The notes beneath the pieces were generated by a model, which saw only the letters and a program-made list of their open reading frames with translations, was not told the DNA's origin and searched no databases. The position numbers were made by a program, and so were the translations under genes. From Planctobacterium marinum (lineage in GTDB: Bacteria > Pseudomonadota > Gammaproteobacteria > Enterobacterales > Alteromonadaceae), in the NCBI RefSeq assembly GCF_020687805.1, contig NZ_JAJEWQ010000001.1:186001-250000 (forward strand): DNA of 64,000 nucleotides, in the 5' to 3' direction. Shown in pieces: positions 1-10,951 of this stretch (position 1 is its first letter; each line of letters starts with the position of its first letter).

Positions 1-724
1 CTGTTAACGGCCAGCCTGCTGAGTGAACTACCAGGCCTTCCTGGTGCTGCTCAGCCGGGATGTCCCAAATTTCTTTGAATCCAATAGCATAGTGCTGCGG
101 CGACTTACCAGCGTCCAGTTGGTACTTTTCAATTATCTGTTTGCCCAAATGACCACGGCACCCTTCGGCAAAGATGGTATATTTGGCGCGTAGTTCCATA
201 CCAGGCATATAGGAATCTTTTTCTTCTCCCGCAACACTGATCCCCATATCACCGGTAACGATGCCGGCCACACTGCCATCTTCGTGATACAACACGTCAG
301 AAGCTGCAAAACCCGGAAAGATCTCAACCCCTAAACTTTCGGCCTGTTCCGCCAGCCAGCGGCAAACATTGCCCATGCTGACAATATAATTGCCCTCATT
401 ATGCATAGTTTTGGGCGTCATGAAGCCGGGTAGTTTAGTGGCAGGCTTTTCGTTCTTAAGATAATAAATATGGTCTTCTGTTACTTTCGTGTTAATGGGC
501 GCGCCTTTATCTGCCCAGTCCGGAAACAATTCGTCCAGGGCTTTGGTCTCTAAAACTGCACCGGAAAGAATATGGGCACCGACTTCTGAGCCTTTCTCAA
601 CGACGCAGACCATTAATTCTTGTTGCGCTTCGTTAGCCTGTTGCATTAGTTTACAGGCGGCTGCAAGTCCGGCGGGTCCGGCACCAACGATGACAACGTC
701 AAATTCCATCGATTCGCGTTCCAT
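1..724 (-). CDS. Electron transfer flavoprotein-ubiquinone oxidoreductase (ETF-QO), 3' end outside the window
   Basis: The N-terminal 241 codons are present and the rest lies beyond position 1. The start at 724 is set by a strong AGGAGG Shine-Dalgarno four bases upstream. Residues 10-20 carry the FAD-binding VVIVGAGPAGL Rossmann motif, and the following sequence (EKGSEVGAHILSGAVLE, then GNYIVSMGNVCRWLAEQAE) is typical of ETF-QO. The family is a membrane-associated FAD/4Fe-4S enzyme that passes electrons from reduced ETF to ubiquinone. It is divergent from etfBA across a 245-base promoter region, which fits a shared role in acyl-CoA dehydrogenase electron transfer. The Fe-S-binding C-terminus is not visible. 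Confidence 0.93.
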   Translation of the reverse strand, partial: MERESMEFDVVIVGAGPAGLAAACKLMQQANEAQQELMVCVVEKGSEVGAHILSGAVLETKALDELFPDWADKGAPINTKVTEDHIYYLKNEKPATKLPGFMTPKTMHNEGNYIVSMGNVCRWLAEQAESLGVEIFPGFAASDVLYHEDGSVAGIVTGDMGISVAGEEKDSYMPGMELRAKYTIFAEGCRGHLGKQIIEKYQLDAGKSPQHYAIGFKEIWDIPAEQHQEGLVVHSAGWPLT

Positions 725-826
725 TATTCCTCCTCAGGTTGGTCAGTATCACAGTGTGTAATGATGTTCTATCAGAAGCACTATAACTGCTGGTCTAAAA
801 ATGTGTACAAAATTCGCGGAGAGCGA

Positions 827-871
827 GTTAATAATATATTAACAATAAGTTGACGTTTACGTTAACAGTAA
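827..871. promoter_or_regulatory. Palindromic elements in the ETF-QO/etfBA divergent promoter
   Basis: GTTAAT-AATAT-ATTAAC (827-843) is a perfect 6-bp inverted repeat. It is followed at 850-871 by TTGACGTTTACGTTAACAGT, which resembles the TTTACGT/ACGTAAA core reported for LiuR-type MerR regulators of branched-chain and fatty acid catabolism. Assignment to LiuR is inference from resemblance only. Confidence 0.35.
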
Positions 872-969
872 GTACATTTCGAATCCAACAAAATAGCAGC
901 AGATGTAATTTGTATCCTACACGCGCCTGACTTAATCTGTTCAGACGCAAATAAAACAACGAGGTCGAA

Positions 970-1719
970 ATGAAAATACTAGTCCCGGTAAAACGTGTTA
1001 TCGACTACAACGTTAAAGTCAGAGTGAAAGCTGACAATACTGGCGTTGATTTAAGTAACACTAAAATGTCAATCAATCCTTTCTGTGAGATCGCGGTGGA
1101 AGAAGCGGTCAGGCTTCAGGAAAAAGGCATTGCTACTGAGATTGTTGTGGTTTCTATCGGTGATAAAAGCTGCCAGGAAACGATACGCACAGCGTTGGCA
1201 CTGGGTGCTGATCGCGGTATTCAAATCGAAACAGATGAAAATCTGGATTCACTTCAGGTGGCGAAACTGCTGGCCAAAGTCGTAGAAGAAGAACAGCCTG
1301 AACTGGTTATCTTAGGTAAACAGGCGATTGATTCCGACAATAATCAAACCGGTCAGATGTTAGCTGCATTGACCGACATGCCCCAGGGCACGTTTGCATC
1401 AGAAGTCATTGTGGCTGACGGTAAGGTTAAGGTAACCCGTGAAGTTGACGGTGGCTTGCAAACTGTTGATTTAAGCTTACCTGCGGTGGTAACCACCGAC
1501 CTGCGATTGAATGAACCGCGCTATGCCAAACTGCCTAACATTATGAAAGCCAAGCGCAAACCACTGGACGTTAAACTTGCGGGTGATTTTGGTGTTGATT
1601 TGACTTCCAAAGTCAAGGTGTTGAAAGTCACGCCTCCGGCTACACGTGAAGGTGGTATTAAAGTGGCAGATGTAGCTGAGTTGGTAGCAAAATTAAAATC
1701 AGAAGCAAAGGTGATTTAA
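970..1719 (+). CDS. etfB: Electron transfer flavoprotein, beta subunit
   Basis: A 249-residue protein of normal family length beginning [19 protein letters not shown]. The ETF-beta signature region [20 protein letters not shown], followed by [20 protein letters not shown], lies at about residues 155-195. EtfB and EtfA form the soluble AMP/FAD heterodimer that accepts electrons from acyl-CoA dehydrogenases and delivers them to ETF-QO, encoded divergently. The start follows a weak GAGG-type site (ACGAGGTCGAAATG). The stop is directly followed by the etfA start, so the two are translationally coupled. Confidence 0.97.
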   Translation: MKILVPVKRVIDYNVKVRVKADNTGVDLSNTKMSINPFCEIAVEEAVRLQEKGIATEIVVVSIGDKSCQETIRTALALGADRGIQIETDENLDSLQVAKLLAKVVEEEQPELVILGKQAIDSDNNQTGQMLAALTDMPQGTFASEVIVADGKVKVTREVDGGLQTVDLSLPAVVTTDLRLNEPRYAKLPNIMKAKRKPLDVKLAGDFGVDLTSKVKVLKVTPPATREGGIKVADVAELVAKLKSEAKVI

Positions 1720-2646
1720 ATGACAGTATTAGTTTACGCAGAACACGATAACGTTCATTTAAAAGCAGAAACAGCCAAATTGCTCACTGCTGCAAAGGCC
1801 ATGGGTGACGATGTTCATGTTTTAGTGGCGGGTAATGAGTGTGGCGCAATCGCACAAGAAGCAGCGAAACTGGCAGGTGTGTCTAAAGTAATCCATGTAG
1901 ATGATGGGATTTATAAAGAGCAACTCGCAGAAAATGTCAGTGCTTTGGTATTGAGCATGGCGAGCGATTACAGTCATGTTATTGCTGCGGCAACCACAAC
2001 AGGTAAAAACTTTTTACCCCGCGTAGCAGCGTTGCTGGACGTGGCACAAATTTCAGACATTATTGCAGTTGAAGCTGCGGATACCTTCGTGCGTCCGATT
2101 TATGCTGGCAACGCCATCGCGACGGTTCAATCGGAAGACACAATCAAAGTAATTACTGTCCGGGCTTCTGCGTTCGATGCGGTTACCGCTGATGGCAGCG
2201 CTGAAGTGATCAGCATTGCAGCCTTACCAGCTTCAGACAAAGCGCATTTTGTATCTCAGGAACTGACCAAATCAGAAAGACCGGAATTAACCGCTGCTGA
2301 GGTGATTATCTCCGGTGGTCGCGGTATGCAAAATGGCGAGAATTTTGCCTTGCTTAACGGTATCGCTGATAAGTTAGGTGCTGCCATTGGTGCATCACGT
2401 GCAGCGGTTGACGCGGGTTTTGTACCCAACGATATGCAGGTGGGGCAGACGGGGAAAATCGTCGCACCGCAACTGTACATTGCCGTTGGTATTTCCGGCG
2501 CTATTCAGCACCTTGCCGGTATGAAAGATTCTAAAGTTATTGTTGCTATCAACAAAGACGAAGAAGCGCCAATCTTCCAGGTGGCTGATTACGGTCTGGT
2601 GGGGGATCTGTTTGAAGTGCTACCTGAACTGGAAAAAGCACTTTAA
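1720..2646 (+). CDS. etfA: Electron transfer flavoprotein, alpha subunit
   Basis: A 308-residue protein that starts immediately after etfB. The C-terminal FAD-binding domain is clear: [20 protein letters not shown] at about 239-258, then [20 protein letters not shown] and [21 protein letters not shown]. The N-terminal half is the ETF alpha/beta-type domain. It pairs with EtfB as the electron carrier for fatty and branched-chain acyl-CoA oxidation, consistent with scoAB and bkd elsewhere in the window. Transcription should end at the hairpin 16 bases downstream. Confidence 0.97.
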   Translation: MTVLVYAEHDNVHLKAETAKLLTAAKAMGDDVHVLVAGNECGAIAQEAAKLAGVSKVIHVDDGIYKEQLAENVSALVLSMASDYSHVIAAATTTGKNFLPRVAALLDVAQISDIIAVEAADTFVRPIYAGNAIATVQSEDTIKVITVRASAFDAVTADGSAEVISIAALPASDKAHFVSQELTKSERPELTAAEVIISGGRGMQNGENFALLNGIADKLGAAIGASRAAVDAGFVPNDMQVGQTGKIVAPQLYIAVGISGAIQHLAGMKDSKVIVAINKDEEAPIFQVADYGLVGDLFEVLPELEKAL

Positions 2647-2661
2647 AAGATATCAAAATTT

Positions 2662-2690
2662 AAAAAAACCGGGAGCTTCCCGGTTTTTTT
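2662..2690. terminator. Bidirectional rho-independent terminator between etfA and the helicase
   Basis: AAAAAAACCGGGA-GCT-TCCCGGTTTTTTT forms a perfect 13-bp stem with A and T tracts on either side. It serves etfA on the plus strand and the convergent helicase gene on the minus strand. Confidence 0.9.
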
Positions 2691-2701
2691 ATGGTTGAAG
2701 A

Positions 2702-4021
2702 TTACTCTTCAGAATTACGCTTTTTCTTCATTGGTAAATGTCCTACATCGTCACCGGCAAGTGCATTAAATTTTTTCTTGCGTTTGGCTTTTTGCCAGGG
2801 TGAAGCATCAGCCCCATCATCACTTTTCTGGGTGTTCTTCGCTCCTGGTTTAGTTGGTTTAGCGGACAGCCCCTTAAATTTAGCTTCCAATCCTTCAACC
2901 GTTTTAAATTGAGGCTCATCGGCAAGAAACTGCTTCAGCAAAACAAAACTCTTCCAGTCTTTTTTGCTGACCAGGGATATGGCCTGACCCTTCGCACCGG
3001 CTCGCCCTGTACGTCCTACACGGTGAACATACTCAGTCGCTTTAATAGGTAAGTCCATGTTGATGACCAGGCTCACAGAGGGAATATCCAGGCCTCTGGA
3101 GGCCAGATCGGTGGTGACGAGGATTTGTGCTTTATTGTTGGAAAAGTCAGACATAATTTGATTGCGCTGACTTTGCAACATTTCGCCGTTAATCGCCAGG
3201 CTGCTCAGTCCTTCTTCATTAAGCAGGTTGGCAACCCGATCGGTGTCTGCCCGGGTTGCGGTAAACAGAATAATCTGACTGCGAATTGCCTGTTCCTTGA
3301 TAAAGTGTTTTAGCAGGGCTTCTTTGTGCTCAATATGATCCGCAAAATAAAAAGACTGTTCAATATCACTGTGAGCAATGTGCTGATTGTCCAGGGTAAT
3401 GCGATGTGGTGCTTTGAGCACCAACTCAGATATCTGCGCTAAATCAGCATTATCAAAAGTGGCTGAAAACAACATGGTTTGACGTTTTCTGTGATTAGCA
3501 GCCTGATCAATAATCGTCAGTTGATTACTGAATCCTAAATCCAGAATGCGGTCTGCTTCATCTAAAATGAGTAACTCCAGGCCATCAAGAAACAAGCTTT
3601 TGTCTTCGATGTGGTCGGCTATACGGCCAGGTGTGCCAATAACAAAGTTGGGGTAGCGTTTTAATTGCTTTACCTGATCGTTAAAGTTCTCTCCACCAAT
3701 CAGCAATACCGGTTTACCGGCTTGCGGAGGCAGTAATTTTTTTAGCTCACCCAATACCTGCTTGGCCAGTTCTCGGGTGGGGGCCACGATCAATACGCGG
3801 GGGTCCTGTTTACTGAGGGCTTTTTCCCGGTATATGCGCTGTACGGCCGGGATCAAATAGGCCAGAGTTTTACCTGATCCGGTTTTCGAAGAAGCAAGAA
3901 TATCTTTACCTAAAAGTGCCTGAGGTATGGCGCTTGCCTGAATATCTGTGGCTGTTTCCAGATTCTGGATCTGAATTGATTTCTGAAGTCGATGATCCAG
4001 GGGTAATTCGCTGAATAACAA
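2702..4021 (-). CDS. DEAD-box ATP-dependent RNA helicase
   Basis: A 439-residue helicase with all core motifs: the Walker A region ASSKTGSGKT (43-52), PTRELA (81-86), TPGR (130-133), DEAD (154-157), SAT (186-188), TTDLASRGLD and HRVGRTGR. A lysine-rich C-terminal tail (KAKRKKKFNALAGDD, MKKKRNSEE) is typical of SrmB/RhlE-like bacterial helicases that act on ribosomal RNA. The only start consistent with an in-frame stop just upstream is TTG at 4021; no good Shine-Dalgarno is seen. The exact subfamily cannot be set by eye. It converges with etfA on a shared terminator. Confidence 0.93.
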   Translation of the reverse strand: MLFSELPLDHRLQKSIQIQNLETATDIQASAIPQALLGKDILASSKTGSGKTLAYLIPAVQRIYREKALSKQDPRVLIVAPTRELAKQVLGELKKLLPPQAGKPVLLIGGENFNDQVKQLKRYPNFVIGTPGRIADHIEDKSLFLDGLELLILDEADRILDLGFSNQLTIIDQAANHRKRQTMLFSATFDNADLAQISELVLKAPHRITLDNQHIAHSDIEQSFYFADHIEHKEALLKHFIKEQAIRSQIILFTATRADTDRVANLLNEEGLSSLAINGEMLQSQRNQIMSDFSNNKAQILVTTDLASRGLDIPSVSLVINMDLPIKATEYVHRVGRTGRAGAKGQAISLVSKKDWKSFVLLKQFLADEPQFKTVEGLEAKFKGLSAKPTKPGAKNTQKSDDGADASPWQKAKRKKKFNALAGDDVGHLPMKKKRNSEE

Positions 4022-4073
4022 AGGGGTAACTCACTTTAAATTTAATGAGTTAAATATATCACAATACTGAAGC

Positions 4074-4100
4074 GGCGGGCTAACGCTCTGTTCTCCCGCC
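4074..4100 (-). terminator. Possible hairpin terminator downstream of scoB
   Basis: GGCGGG (4074-4079) pairs with CCCGCC (4095-4100) just past the scoB stop. No clear T tract follows on the minus strand, so a rho-independent role is uncertain. Confidence 0.4.
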
Positions 4101-4114
4101 TTACAGATTTTATA

Positions 4115-4771
4115 TTAAAACTGCATTTCAGGAATGTCGCCTTCAGCGACTAATTTTCCTGCAGTTTTCTCGCGGATCTCATCTACGCTGACGCCAGGTG
4201 CGCGTTCTTTCAAATGGAATGCGCCATTGTGTACCTCAAGCACTGCAAGGTCGGTGATTATTCGGGTAATACAATTTACACCGGTCAGTGGCAGGGTGCA
4301 GGCTTCCAGTAGTTTGGACTCACCTTTTTTATTGGCGTGGGTCATGGTAACGATGATGTTTTTAGCACCGGCCACCAAATCCATTGCGCCACCCATGCCT
4401 TTTACCAATTTACCCGGGATCATCCATGACGCAATATTGCCATTAACATCAACTTCAAATGCGCCCAATACGGTGATATCAACGTGACCACCACGGATCA
4501 TGGCAAAGCTCTCCGCTGAGTTGAAAATAGAGGCACCGGTGATGGCTGTCACCGTTTCTTTACCGGCGTTGATCATGTCTGCATCAACCTGTTCTTCGGT
4601 AGGGTAAGGGCCCATGCCCAGCAAACCGTTTTCTGACTGCAACATTACTTCAATATCATTCGGTACGAAGTTTGCCGCCAGAGTGGGTATACCAATACCT
4701 AAATTGACGTAGTCACCATCTTTAAATTCTTTTGCCACGCGCATGGCAATTTGATCTCTGCTTAATGCCAT
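4115..4771 (-). CDS. scoB: 3-oxoacid CoA-transferase, subunit B
   Basis: A 218-residue beta subunit of succinyl-CoA:3-ketoacid CoA-transferase. The catalytic glutamate lies in SENG (46-49, within [13 protein letters not shown]), the family active-site motif. It moves CoA from succinyl-CoA to acetoacetate, linking ketone bodies and leucine breakdown to the TCA cycle. It lies two bases after scoA, so the pair is an operon. The start ATG at 4771 matches the [17 protein letters not shown]-terminus usual for the family. Confidence 0.95.
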   Translation of the reverse strand: MALSRDQIAMRVAKEFKDGDYVNLGIGIPTLAANFVPNDIEVMLQSENGLLGMGPYPTEEQVDADMINAGKETVTAITGASIFNSAESFAMIRGGHVDITVLGAFEVDVNGNIASWMIPGKLVKGMGGAMDLVAGAKNIIVTMTHANKKGESKLLEACTLPLTGVNCITRIITDLAVLEVHNGAFHLKERAPGVSVDEIREKTAGKLVAEGDIPEMQF

Positions 4772-4773
4772 TG

Positions 4774-5481
4774 TTATTGCTCCTGACTGCGGGTTACACG
4801 GCGCTCAATGCGTTTTTCGAAAGTGCCTTTGATAACGCGATTGACAAAAATGCCAGGCGTATGGATTTGAGTGGGCGGTATTTCCCCAGGCTCTACGATT
4901 TCTTCTACTTCAACGACGGTAATTTTGCCTGCGGTAGCGGCCATAGGATTAAAATTCATGGCGGTGTCACGATACACGCAGTTGCCGTAACGGTCTGCTT
5001 TCCAGGCTTTTACTATCGCAAAGTCACCGGTAATGGATTCTTCTAAGACGTAGCCACGGCCATCAAATTCACGGGTTTCTTTACCTTCAGCAACGGGAGT
5101 GCCGTAACCGGTCGCAGTGTAAAATGCGGGAATACCGGCACCGCCTGCACGCATTTTTTCTGCTAACGTGCCTTGTGGTGTTAATTCAACTTCTAATTCA
5201 CCAGCCAGTAGCTGTTGTTCAAACAATGCATTTTCACCCACGTAGGAAGACACCATTTTTTTAATCTGGCGATCTTCCAGTAAAACGCCTAATCCGAAGC
5301 CGTCAACACCACAATTGTTAGACACAACGGTCAGCCCGCTAACGCCCATTTTTCGGATTTGTGCAATCGCACCTTCGGGAATGCCACACAATCCGAATCC
5401 GCCCGCAATGATGGTCATATTATCTGTCAGACCATCCAGGGCTTCTTCGAAACTGCTAACAACTTTATCAAAACCTGCCAT
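4774..5481 (-). CDS. scoA: 3-oxoacid CoA-transferase, subunit A
   Basis: A 235-residue alpha subunit beginning [15 protein letters not shown], with the glycine-rich [13 protein letters not shown] (27-39) that is the family CoA-binding signature. It forms the heteromeric transferase with ScoB. It is divergent from a LysR-type gene 98 bases away, an arrangement in which the regulator often controls the divergent operon. The product would supply acetoacetyl-CoA from acetoacetate, for example after leucine oxidation by the bkd complex encoded at 24.6-28.4 kb. Confidence 0.95.
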   Translation of the reverse strand: MAGFDKVVSSFEEALDGLTDNMTIIAGGFGLCGIPEGAIAQIRKMGVSGLTVVSNNCGVDGFGLGVLLEDRQIKKMVSSYVGENALFEQQLLAGELEVELTPQGTLAEKMRAGGAGIPAFYTATGYGTPVAEGKETREFDGRGYVLEESITGDFAIVKAWKADRYGNCVYRDTAMNFNPMAATAGKITVVEVEEIVEPGEIPPTQIHTPGIFVNRVIKGTFEKRIERRVTRSQEQ

Positions 5482-5493
5482 ATTCGTTCCTGA

Positions 5494-5510
5494 GTTAACT
5501 AAATGTTAAC
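5494..5510. promoter_or_regulatory. Candidate LysR operator in the scoA/LysR intergenic region
   Basis: GTTAACTAAATGTTAAC holds two GTTAAC half-sites 10 bases apart centre to centre and includes T-N11-A spacing typical of LysR-family sites. It lies 13 bases upstream of the scoA start and 70 bases upstream of the LysR start. Binding is inferred. Confidence 0.4.
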
Positions 5511-5579
5511 AAAGTATCGTTGACATTGTTTGATTTGTAAAATTTAATATATTGAAATAAAGATTTAAAATATAAATAA

Positions 5580-6464
5580 ATGAACATTACCCTAAAACAA
5601 CTTCGCGCCTTTGTTGAACTGGCTTCAACCAAAAGTTATGCCTCAGCATCTGAGCGTCTCAATCTCAGTCAACCTGCACTCAGTATTTGCATCAAAAATC
5701 TTGAGTCTGAGGTGGGGGGCACCTTGTTTAGTCGCACCACACGCAATGTTGATTTAACGCCGGAAGGGCAGGCGTTTTTCCCTAAGGCCAGAAAACTACT
5801 GATGGATTGGTTCGCCACTTTTGAAGCCGTCAACGAAATGTTTACCTTGCAACAGGGGCGTATCACTATCTCGGCAATGCCTTCTTTTGCATCATCACGT
5901 CTGCCACCGGTTCTAAAGGCGTTTAATCAACGTTTCCCCAATATCAGAATTGATGTAATTGATGTCGTTATGGAAACCGTGATTGCGTCCGTCATCAAAG
6001 GTGAGGCTGAACTGGGAATCGTATTTGAGCCGGATAATCTTGCTGAGTTAGCCTTTGTGCCGTTACTCGAAAATAATTTTGTCGCAGTGATGCACGCCGA
6101 TCATCCGTTGGCCAGTAAAAACCAGATACAATTGACGGAACTTGTCGATCACCCTTTGGTGATGATGAATCGCGGCTCTTCGATTCGTATGTGGCTTGAA
6201 GAAGCGTTTTCAAAGTCGGCAATACAAGCTTCAATAGCTGCTGAAGCATGGCAGTTAGATACGTTGGGAGAAATGGTCAAAGTCAATCTTGGTCTGGCGA
6301 TTGTACCGGCACTGTGTCAGCAACAAATGCAGCGCAAGGAACTGGTCTGTATTCCGCTGGATTATCCACAGTTAAGGCGTAATGTTGGGATAATTGAAAA
6401 GGCCAACAGCAGTTTGTCTGCGTCGGCCAAAGAACTAAAGAAAATGCTTACTGAAAGTTTTTGA
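5580..6464 (+). CDS. LysR-family transcriptional regulator
   Basis: A 294-residue regulator with an N-terminal winged helix-turn-helix (LKQLRAFVELASTKSYASAS, then ERLNLSQPALSICIKNLESE, residues 5-45) and a C-terminal substrate-binding effector domain. It is divergent from scoAB, so it is the best candidate for acetoacetate- or CoA-transferase-linked control. The ligand is unknown. Intergenic DNA is AT-rich with GTTAAC repeats. Confidence 0.9.
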   Translation: MNITLKQLRAFVELASTKSYASASERLNLSQPALSICIKNLESEVGGTLFSRTTRNVDLTPEGQAFFPKARKLLMDWFATFEAVNEMFTLQQGRITISAMPSFASSRLPPVLKAFNQRFPNIRIDVIDVVMETVIASVIKGEAELGIVFEPDNLAELAFVPLLENNFVAVMHADHPLASKNQIQLTELVDHPLVMMNRGSSIRMWLEEAFSKSAIQASIAAEAWQLDTLGEMVKVNLGLAIVPALCQQQMQRKELVCIPLDYPQLRRNVGIIEKANSSLSASAKELKKMLTESF

Positions 6465-6479
6465 GTGGAGTGCTTTACA

Positions 6480-7244
6480 TCACCACTTTTTCTTTGGTGC
6501 GAACAATTCGTCCAGCTCGTCTCTTTCCTGCTCGGCGCGTTTGGCGCGGTCTTCGGCATTGGCCTTAGTGAGTGATTCCTGGATGTTAAGTAGTTGTTCT
6601 TTGATGCGGGCGGTCTGACCCCGGGTATAATCATCTTGCATCGGAAAGGCGTTGAGTGCCGCCACAGATTTTTCCAGATATTGACGTGCAGAACCCATCA
6701 TGCCGGCATTCATGGCCGCAGCGGCACGACGACTCAGGGTTTCAATGTTGACTCTTAATTGCAGTTTATCCAGGCGTTTGTCTTCGGTGGCAAAGGTTTG
6801 CGTATCCACTTTACCGCGACCTTGTTCTGAACGCAGCAATGCCCGTTGTTTTTTCAGGCACTGAATAAAGACGATAATCTGTTTGTCTGAATCGGGCAGC
6901 TGGATCAGGTCGTCACCCTGGTTCCCATCCAGTGATATGTCTTTGACTCGTTGTTCAGCATCCCTCAGACGCTGCTTTAAACCTGGCTGTTTAGGGTCCA
7001 TTTCGTGCATCACCTTCAATGCACCTAACACGCGCTTTTGCAAAATCTGCATCAATTGCGGTGAGGTGGGAACATTGGACGAGGCCATTATCACGTCTTC
7101 AGTTTCATCAAGAATGGTTTTTTGTTTAGCCAGTTCAACCCGACGCTCGGATTCAATCTTTTCTTTGTGCTGTTGGATAGCATTAATCATGATGGCTATT
7201 ACCAGCAGCGCAACAATTAAAATAATGACGATAGTAAAAATCAT
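6480..7244 (-). CDS. Membrane-anchored coiled-coil protein of unknown function
   Basis: A 254-residue protein with one N-terminal hydrophobic segment (TIVIILIVALLVIAIMINAI, residues 4-23) and a highly charged, helical remainder. This includes QQHKEKIESERRVELAKQ directly after the membrane segment and a KANAEDRAKRAEQERDEL helix near the C-terminus. It is probably anchored in the inner membrane with a cytoplasmic helical body. No enzyme motif is visible and I do not recognise a named family. It converges with the LysR gene, leaving 15 bases between stops. Confidence 0.75.
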   Translation of the reverse strand: MIFTIVIILIVALLVIAIMINAIQQHKEKIESERRVELAKQKTILDETEDVIMASSNVPTSPQLMQILQKRVLGALKVMHEMDPKQPGLKQRLRDAEQRVKDISLDGNQGDDLIQLPDSDKQIIVFIQCLKKQRALLRSEQGRGKVDTQTFATEDKRLDKLQLRVNIETLSRRAAAAMNAGMMGSARQYLEKSVAALNAFPMQDDYTRGQTARIKEQLLNIQESLTKANAEDRAKRAEQERDELDELFAPKKKW

Positions 7245-7562
7245 GTGCCTAAATTGCCTTTTTTCATTATAGTTTTCTGTACCAAAGCCGGGTGAAAAAC
7301 CTTTTCTTACTTTACAGTAAAGCTCATCAGGCTTCAGTTTTTTAGGTTTTACGTCAAAAAATTGAGATCCTTTACCGATTTAGCAAGCATGATCTTGTTC
7401 GAGGGAACTCTAAATCTGCTCAATACTTTACATGCACTGAGTTAAATCATGCAAGTTAAACTGATTTTTCATCTTTTAAAAATGGCGTCGATTCGGCATT
7501 TACGATCCGTTTGGGTGAATCGGGAAGCCATATCTACCCATTTAAGGATTTTGCAAAATTAT
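7245..7562. other. Intergenic region without a recognisable gene
   Basis: This is 318 bases of AT-rich DNA between two minus-strand genes. It presumably holds the promoter of the coiled-coil gene and the 3' region of the histidine-kinase gene. No open frame with a plausible ribosome binding site and no strong hairpin was seen. Confidence 0.6.
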
Positions 7563-8252
7563 TCAGGGCAGTAGTAGCGTAAACACGCCACCGCCTAACG
7601 AACCACCATTTGAAAGATGTATCGATCCCTTGTTGTCACCATTTACATGGGCTTCCGCAATCAATCGCGCAAAAAACAATCCCAGTCCGGTTCTCCCGGT
7701 ACCAATGTTGAGTTGACTTATCTCAATTTGAGAAATGGCTAACATATTATCCGGGTAACCCGGGCCATCATCTTCAATAACAATGCGCAAAAAGTTGTCT
7801 TGTTCCGCAACATCAATATGTAACTTTTGCTTGCCGTAGCGAATACCATTCACGATGACATCACTCACCAATACATTGACCAGATCCTGGTCAAAATACC
7901 AGTGCAGATCGTCTTCCTGCTGAATGCTGACTTCAATGCCCCGGGTGTTAATGTGATTCTGATTGTAGGCAATCACATCATCAATAAAGTCATCAATGTA
8001 GTGCTCATCTAAGTTCAGGGGCAGGTTGTCTAATTGCGTGCGATACAAGGAAAGTAATTGAATCAGTCCGGTATTTAACCTGGCCGCTTCATAATGAATT
8101 GACGCCGCTTCTTTGATGCCGACACCATGCTCCCTGAGCGTGCTTTCTAATTCTTCAATGGTCTGAATCATTAAAGACAATGAGTTTTTCATATCATGAA
8201 CAGCCGAAGCCAGTACGGAAGAAAAGTCGATTTTATCGTTACGCTGTTTCAC
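7563..8252 (-). CDS. Soluble sensor histidine kinase core without a sensor domain
   Basis: A 229-residue protein consisting only of the kinase core. The H-box-like segment is SAVHDMKNSLSLM (about 16-28), followed by an N-box-like DVIVNGIRYGKQ, the G1 box EDDGPGYPDN and the G2 box GTGRTGLGLFFARLIAEAH of the HATPase fold. There is no membrane helix, PAS or receiver domain. The start is GTG at 8252. No response regulator is adjacent, so its partner must be encoded elsewhere. It could act in a phosphorelay or modulate another kinase. Confidence 0.82.
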   Translation of the reverse strand: MKQRNDKIDFSSVLASAVHDMKNSLSLMIQTIEELESTLREHGVGIKEAASIHYEAARLNTGLIQLLSLYRTQLDNLPLNLDEHYIDDFIDDVIAYNQNHINTRGIEVSIQQEDDLHWYFDQDLVNVLVSDVIVNGIRYGKQKLHIDVAEQDNFLRIVIEDDGPGYPDNMLAISQIEISQLNIGTGRTGLGLFFARLIAEAHVNGDNKGSIHLSNGGSLGGGVFTLLLP

Positions 8253-8419
8253 GATGAGAATTTCTCAAAAATTGGGTAGAGAGCTCTATAAAAGCAGAAA
8301 ACCTAAAGTACAACAATAGCTTAATAGTTAAATTTTGCGTTATTGTGAAGTCTTTCTGAGAACTTTTTCAGGTTTTTTCTAAAATTTTATGGAATTAATG
8401 TCGCCAAAGGTATATATAT

Positions 8420-8433
8420 TTTGCATATGCAAA
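8420..8433. promoter_or_regulatory. Perfect palindrome upstream of cysB
   Basis: TTTGCATATGCAAA is a 14-bp perfect palindrome ending 26 bases before the cysB start. Its position suits an operator, possibly for autoregulation, but no regulator is identified. Confidence 0.35.
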
Positions 8434-8447
8434 CAAATACAAGGTAG

Positions 8448-9434
<987 letters not shown>

Positions 9435-9453
9435 GGCGCCACACCAAATAAAG

Positions 9454-9477
9454 AAAAGGTTGCCGAAGCAACCTTTT
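9454..9477. terminator. Bidirectional terminator between cysB and sdaA
   Basis: AAAAGGTTGC-CGAA-GCAACCTTTT forms a perfect 10-bp stem with A/T ends. It overlaps the sdaA stop codon by two bases and can terminate both convergent genes. Confidence 0.85.
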
Positions 9478-10849
9478 AACATTCAACAATGTTAACTGCT
9501 AAACCGCCTCGTGCGGTTTCTTTGTATTTGGACTTCATGTCGTTACCCGTGTCCCACATGGTTTTAATCACCTTATCCAGTGTTACCTTTTGTACACCTG
9601 TACCACGAAGCGCTAATCTGGAGGCATTGATGGCTTTTACCGCTCCCATTGCGTTGCGTTCAATACAGGGCACCTGAACCAGTCCACCAACCGGATCACA
9701 GGTTAGCCCCAGGTTGTGTTCCATACCGATTTCAGCGGCATTTTCGACTGCGGCAACTGAACCGCCAATTATTTCGGTCAGGGCACCTGCCGCCATTGAA
9801 CAGGCGACACCCACTTCACCCTGACAGCCAACCTCAGCGCCCGAAATAGACGCATTCTTTTTGTACAATATACCAATCGCTGCCGCGGTCAGCAGATAAC
9901 GGTAGGCGGTGTCTTTATCGACAGTTTGCACAAACTTGTCATAATAACTCAGGACTGCAGGAATGATCCCGGCCGCACCATTAGTGGGAGCAGTTACCAC
10001 CTTACCGCCAGCGGCATTTTCTTCATTTACGGCCAGAGCAAACAGGTTAACCCAGTCCATCGCCAGCATGGGATCCTGACTGTGTTCGCACTTAAGGCGA
10101 CGGTACAAACCGGGCGCTCGTCGGGTTACTTTCAAACCACCGGGTAATATGCCTTCGGTTTCAATCCCGCGTTTAATACAGGCTTGCATTACCTGCCATA
10201 TTTCCCATAGTTTATCGATGATCACCTGTTTTGGCTGAAACACTTTTTCGTTTTCCAGCATGAGTGCGCTGATACTCAGTCCATTGTCGCGACATTTCTG
10301 CAGTAACTCTGCTGCGGTATCAAAGTTGTAGGGGACTTCCTGTTCTTCGTGAAGTAGTGCCGTTACTTTTTCTTTTTCAAAGTCCTGCTCTTTGATAATA
10401 AAGCCACCACCTATAGAGTAGTATGACTGACTGAACAGTACCTCTTCGCCTTTCATGGCGTGCAAGGTCATACCGTTGGCATGGTGCTCAAGGGTTTTGC
10501 GACGGTGAAATACAATGGCGTCTTTGCGCGGAAATGCGGTGAGTTTTTCGCCATCCAACATCAGTTTTTGGCTTTTATCCACTTCTGCCAACATGGCATC
10601 AACGTTATCGACATCAATGGTTTCTGGTAATTCACCCAGCAAACCAAGAATGACTGCCTTACCGGTGCCGTGTCCTTTGCCTGTCTGACCAAGTGAGCCA
10701 AACAGCTCGGTGACAACCGCGTCAGTTTCCTGGAACAGGTTTTTTGCTTTCAACAATTGGTTGAAATCTTTTGCGGCCCGCATGGGGCCGACAGTATGTG
10801 AACTGGACGGGCCAATTCCGATACTGAACATATCGAATACACTGATCAT
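9476..10849 (-). CDS. sdaA: L-serine ammonia-lyase, single-chain 4Fe-4S type
   Basis: 457 residues, the length of SdaA/SdaB. The N-terminus has the family motif [20 protein letters not shown]. The C-terminal catalytic domain has [20 protein letters not shown] and [20 protein letters not shown], which supply the cysteines of the oxygen-sensitive Fe-S cluster. It deaminates L-serine to pyruvate and ammonia. Start ATG at 10849. It appears to be a single-gene transcript facing cysB. Confidence 0.96.
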   Translation of the reverse strand: MISVFDMFSIGIGPSSSHTVGPMRAAKDFNQLLKAKNLFQETDAVVTELFGSLGQTGKGHGTGKAVILGLLGELPETIDVDNVDAMLAEVDKSQKLMLDGEKLTAFPRKDAIVFHRRKTLEHHANGMTLHAMKGEEVLFSQSYYSIGGGFIIKEQDFEKEKVTALLHEEQEVPYNFDTAAELLQKCRDNGLSISALMLENEKVFQPKQVIIDKLWEIWQVMQACIKRGIETEGILPGGLKVTRRAPGLYRRLKCEHSQDPMLAMDWVNLFALAVNEENAAGGKVVTAPTNGAAGIIPAVLSYYDKFVQTVDKDTAYRYLLTAAAIGILYKKNASISGAEVGCQGEVGVACSMAAGALTEIIGGSVAAVENAAEIGMEHNLGLTCDPVGGLVQVPCIERNAMGAVKAINASRLALRGTGVQKVTLDKVIKTMWDTGNDMKSKYKETARGGLAVNIVEC

Positions 10850-10951
10850 GATTATCTCGTAGGGTCTTTTTATTGTTAGTGGATATTGTCTGATGAATTA
10901 GGCTGAATGCAAAGCATAGTAAAGGTCTTACCAGATAACCTGTTGTAAAGC

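Noticed and set aside
9489-9849. Plus-strand frames within sdaA, and similar antisense frames across the window
   Set aside because: Shadows of strong genes on the other strand, without start signals or recognisable domains.
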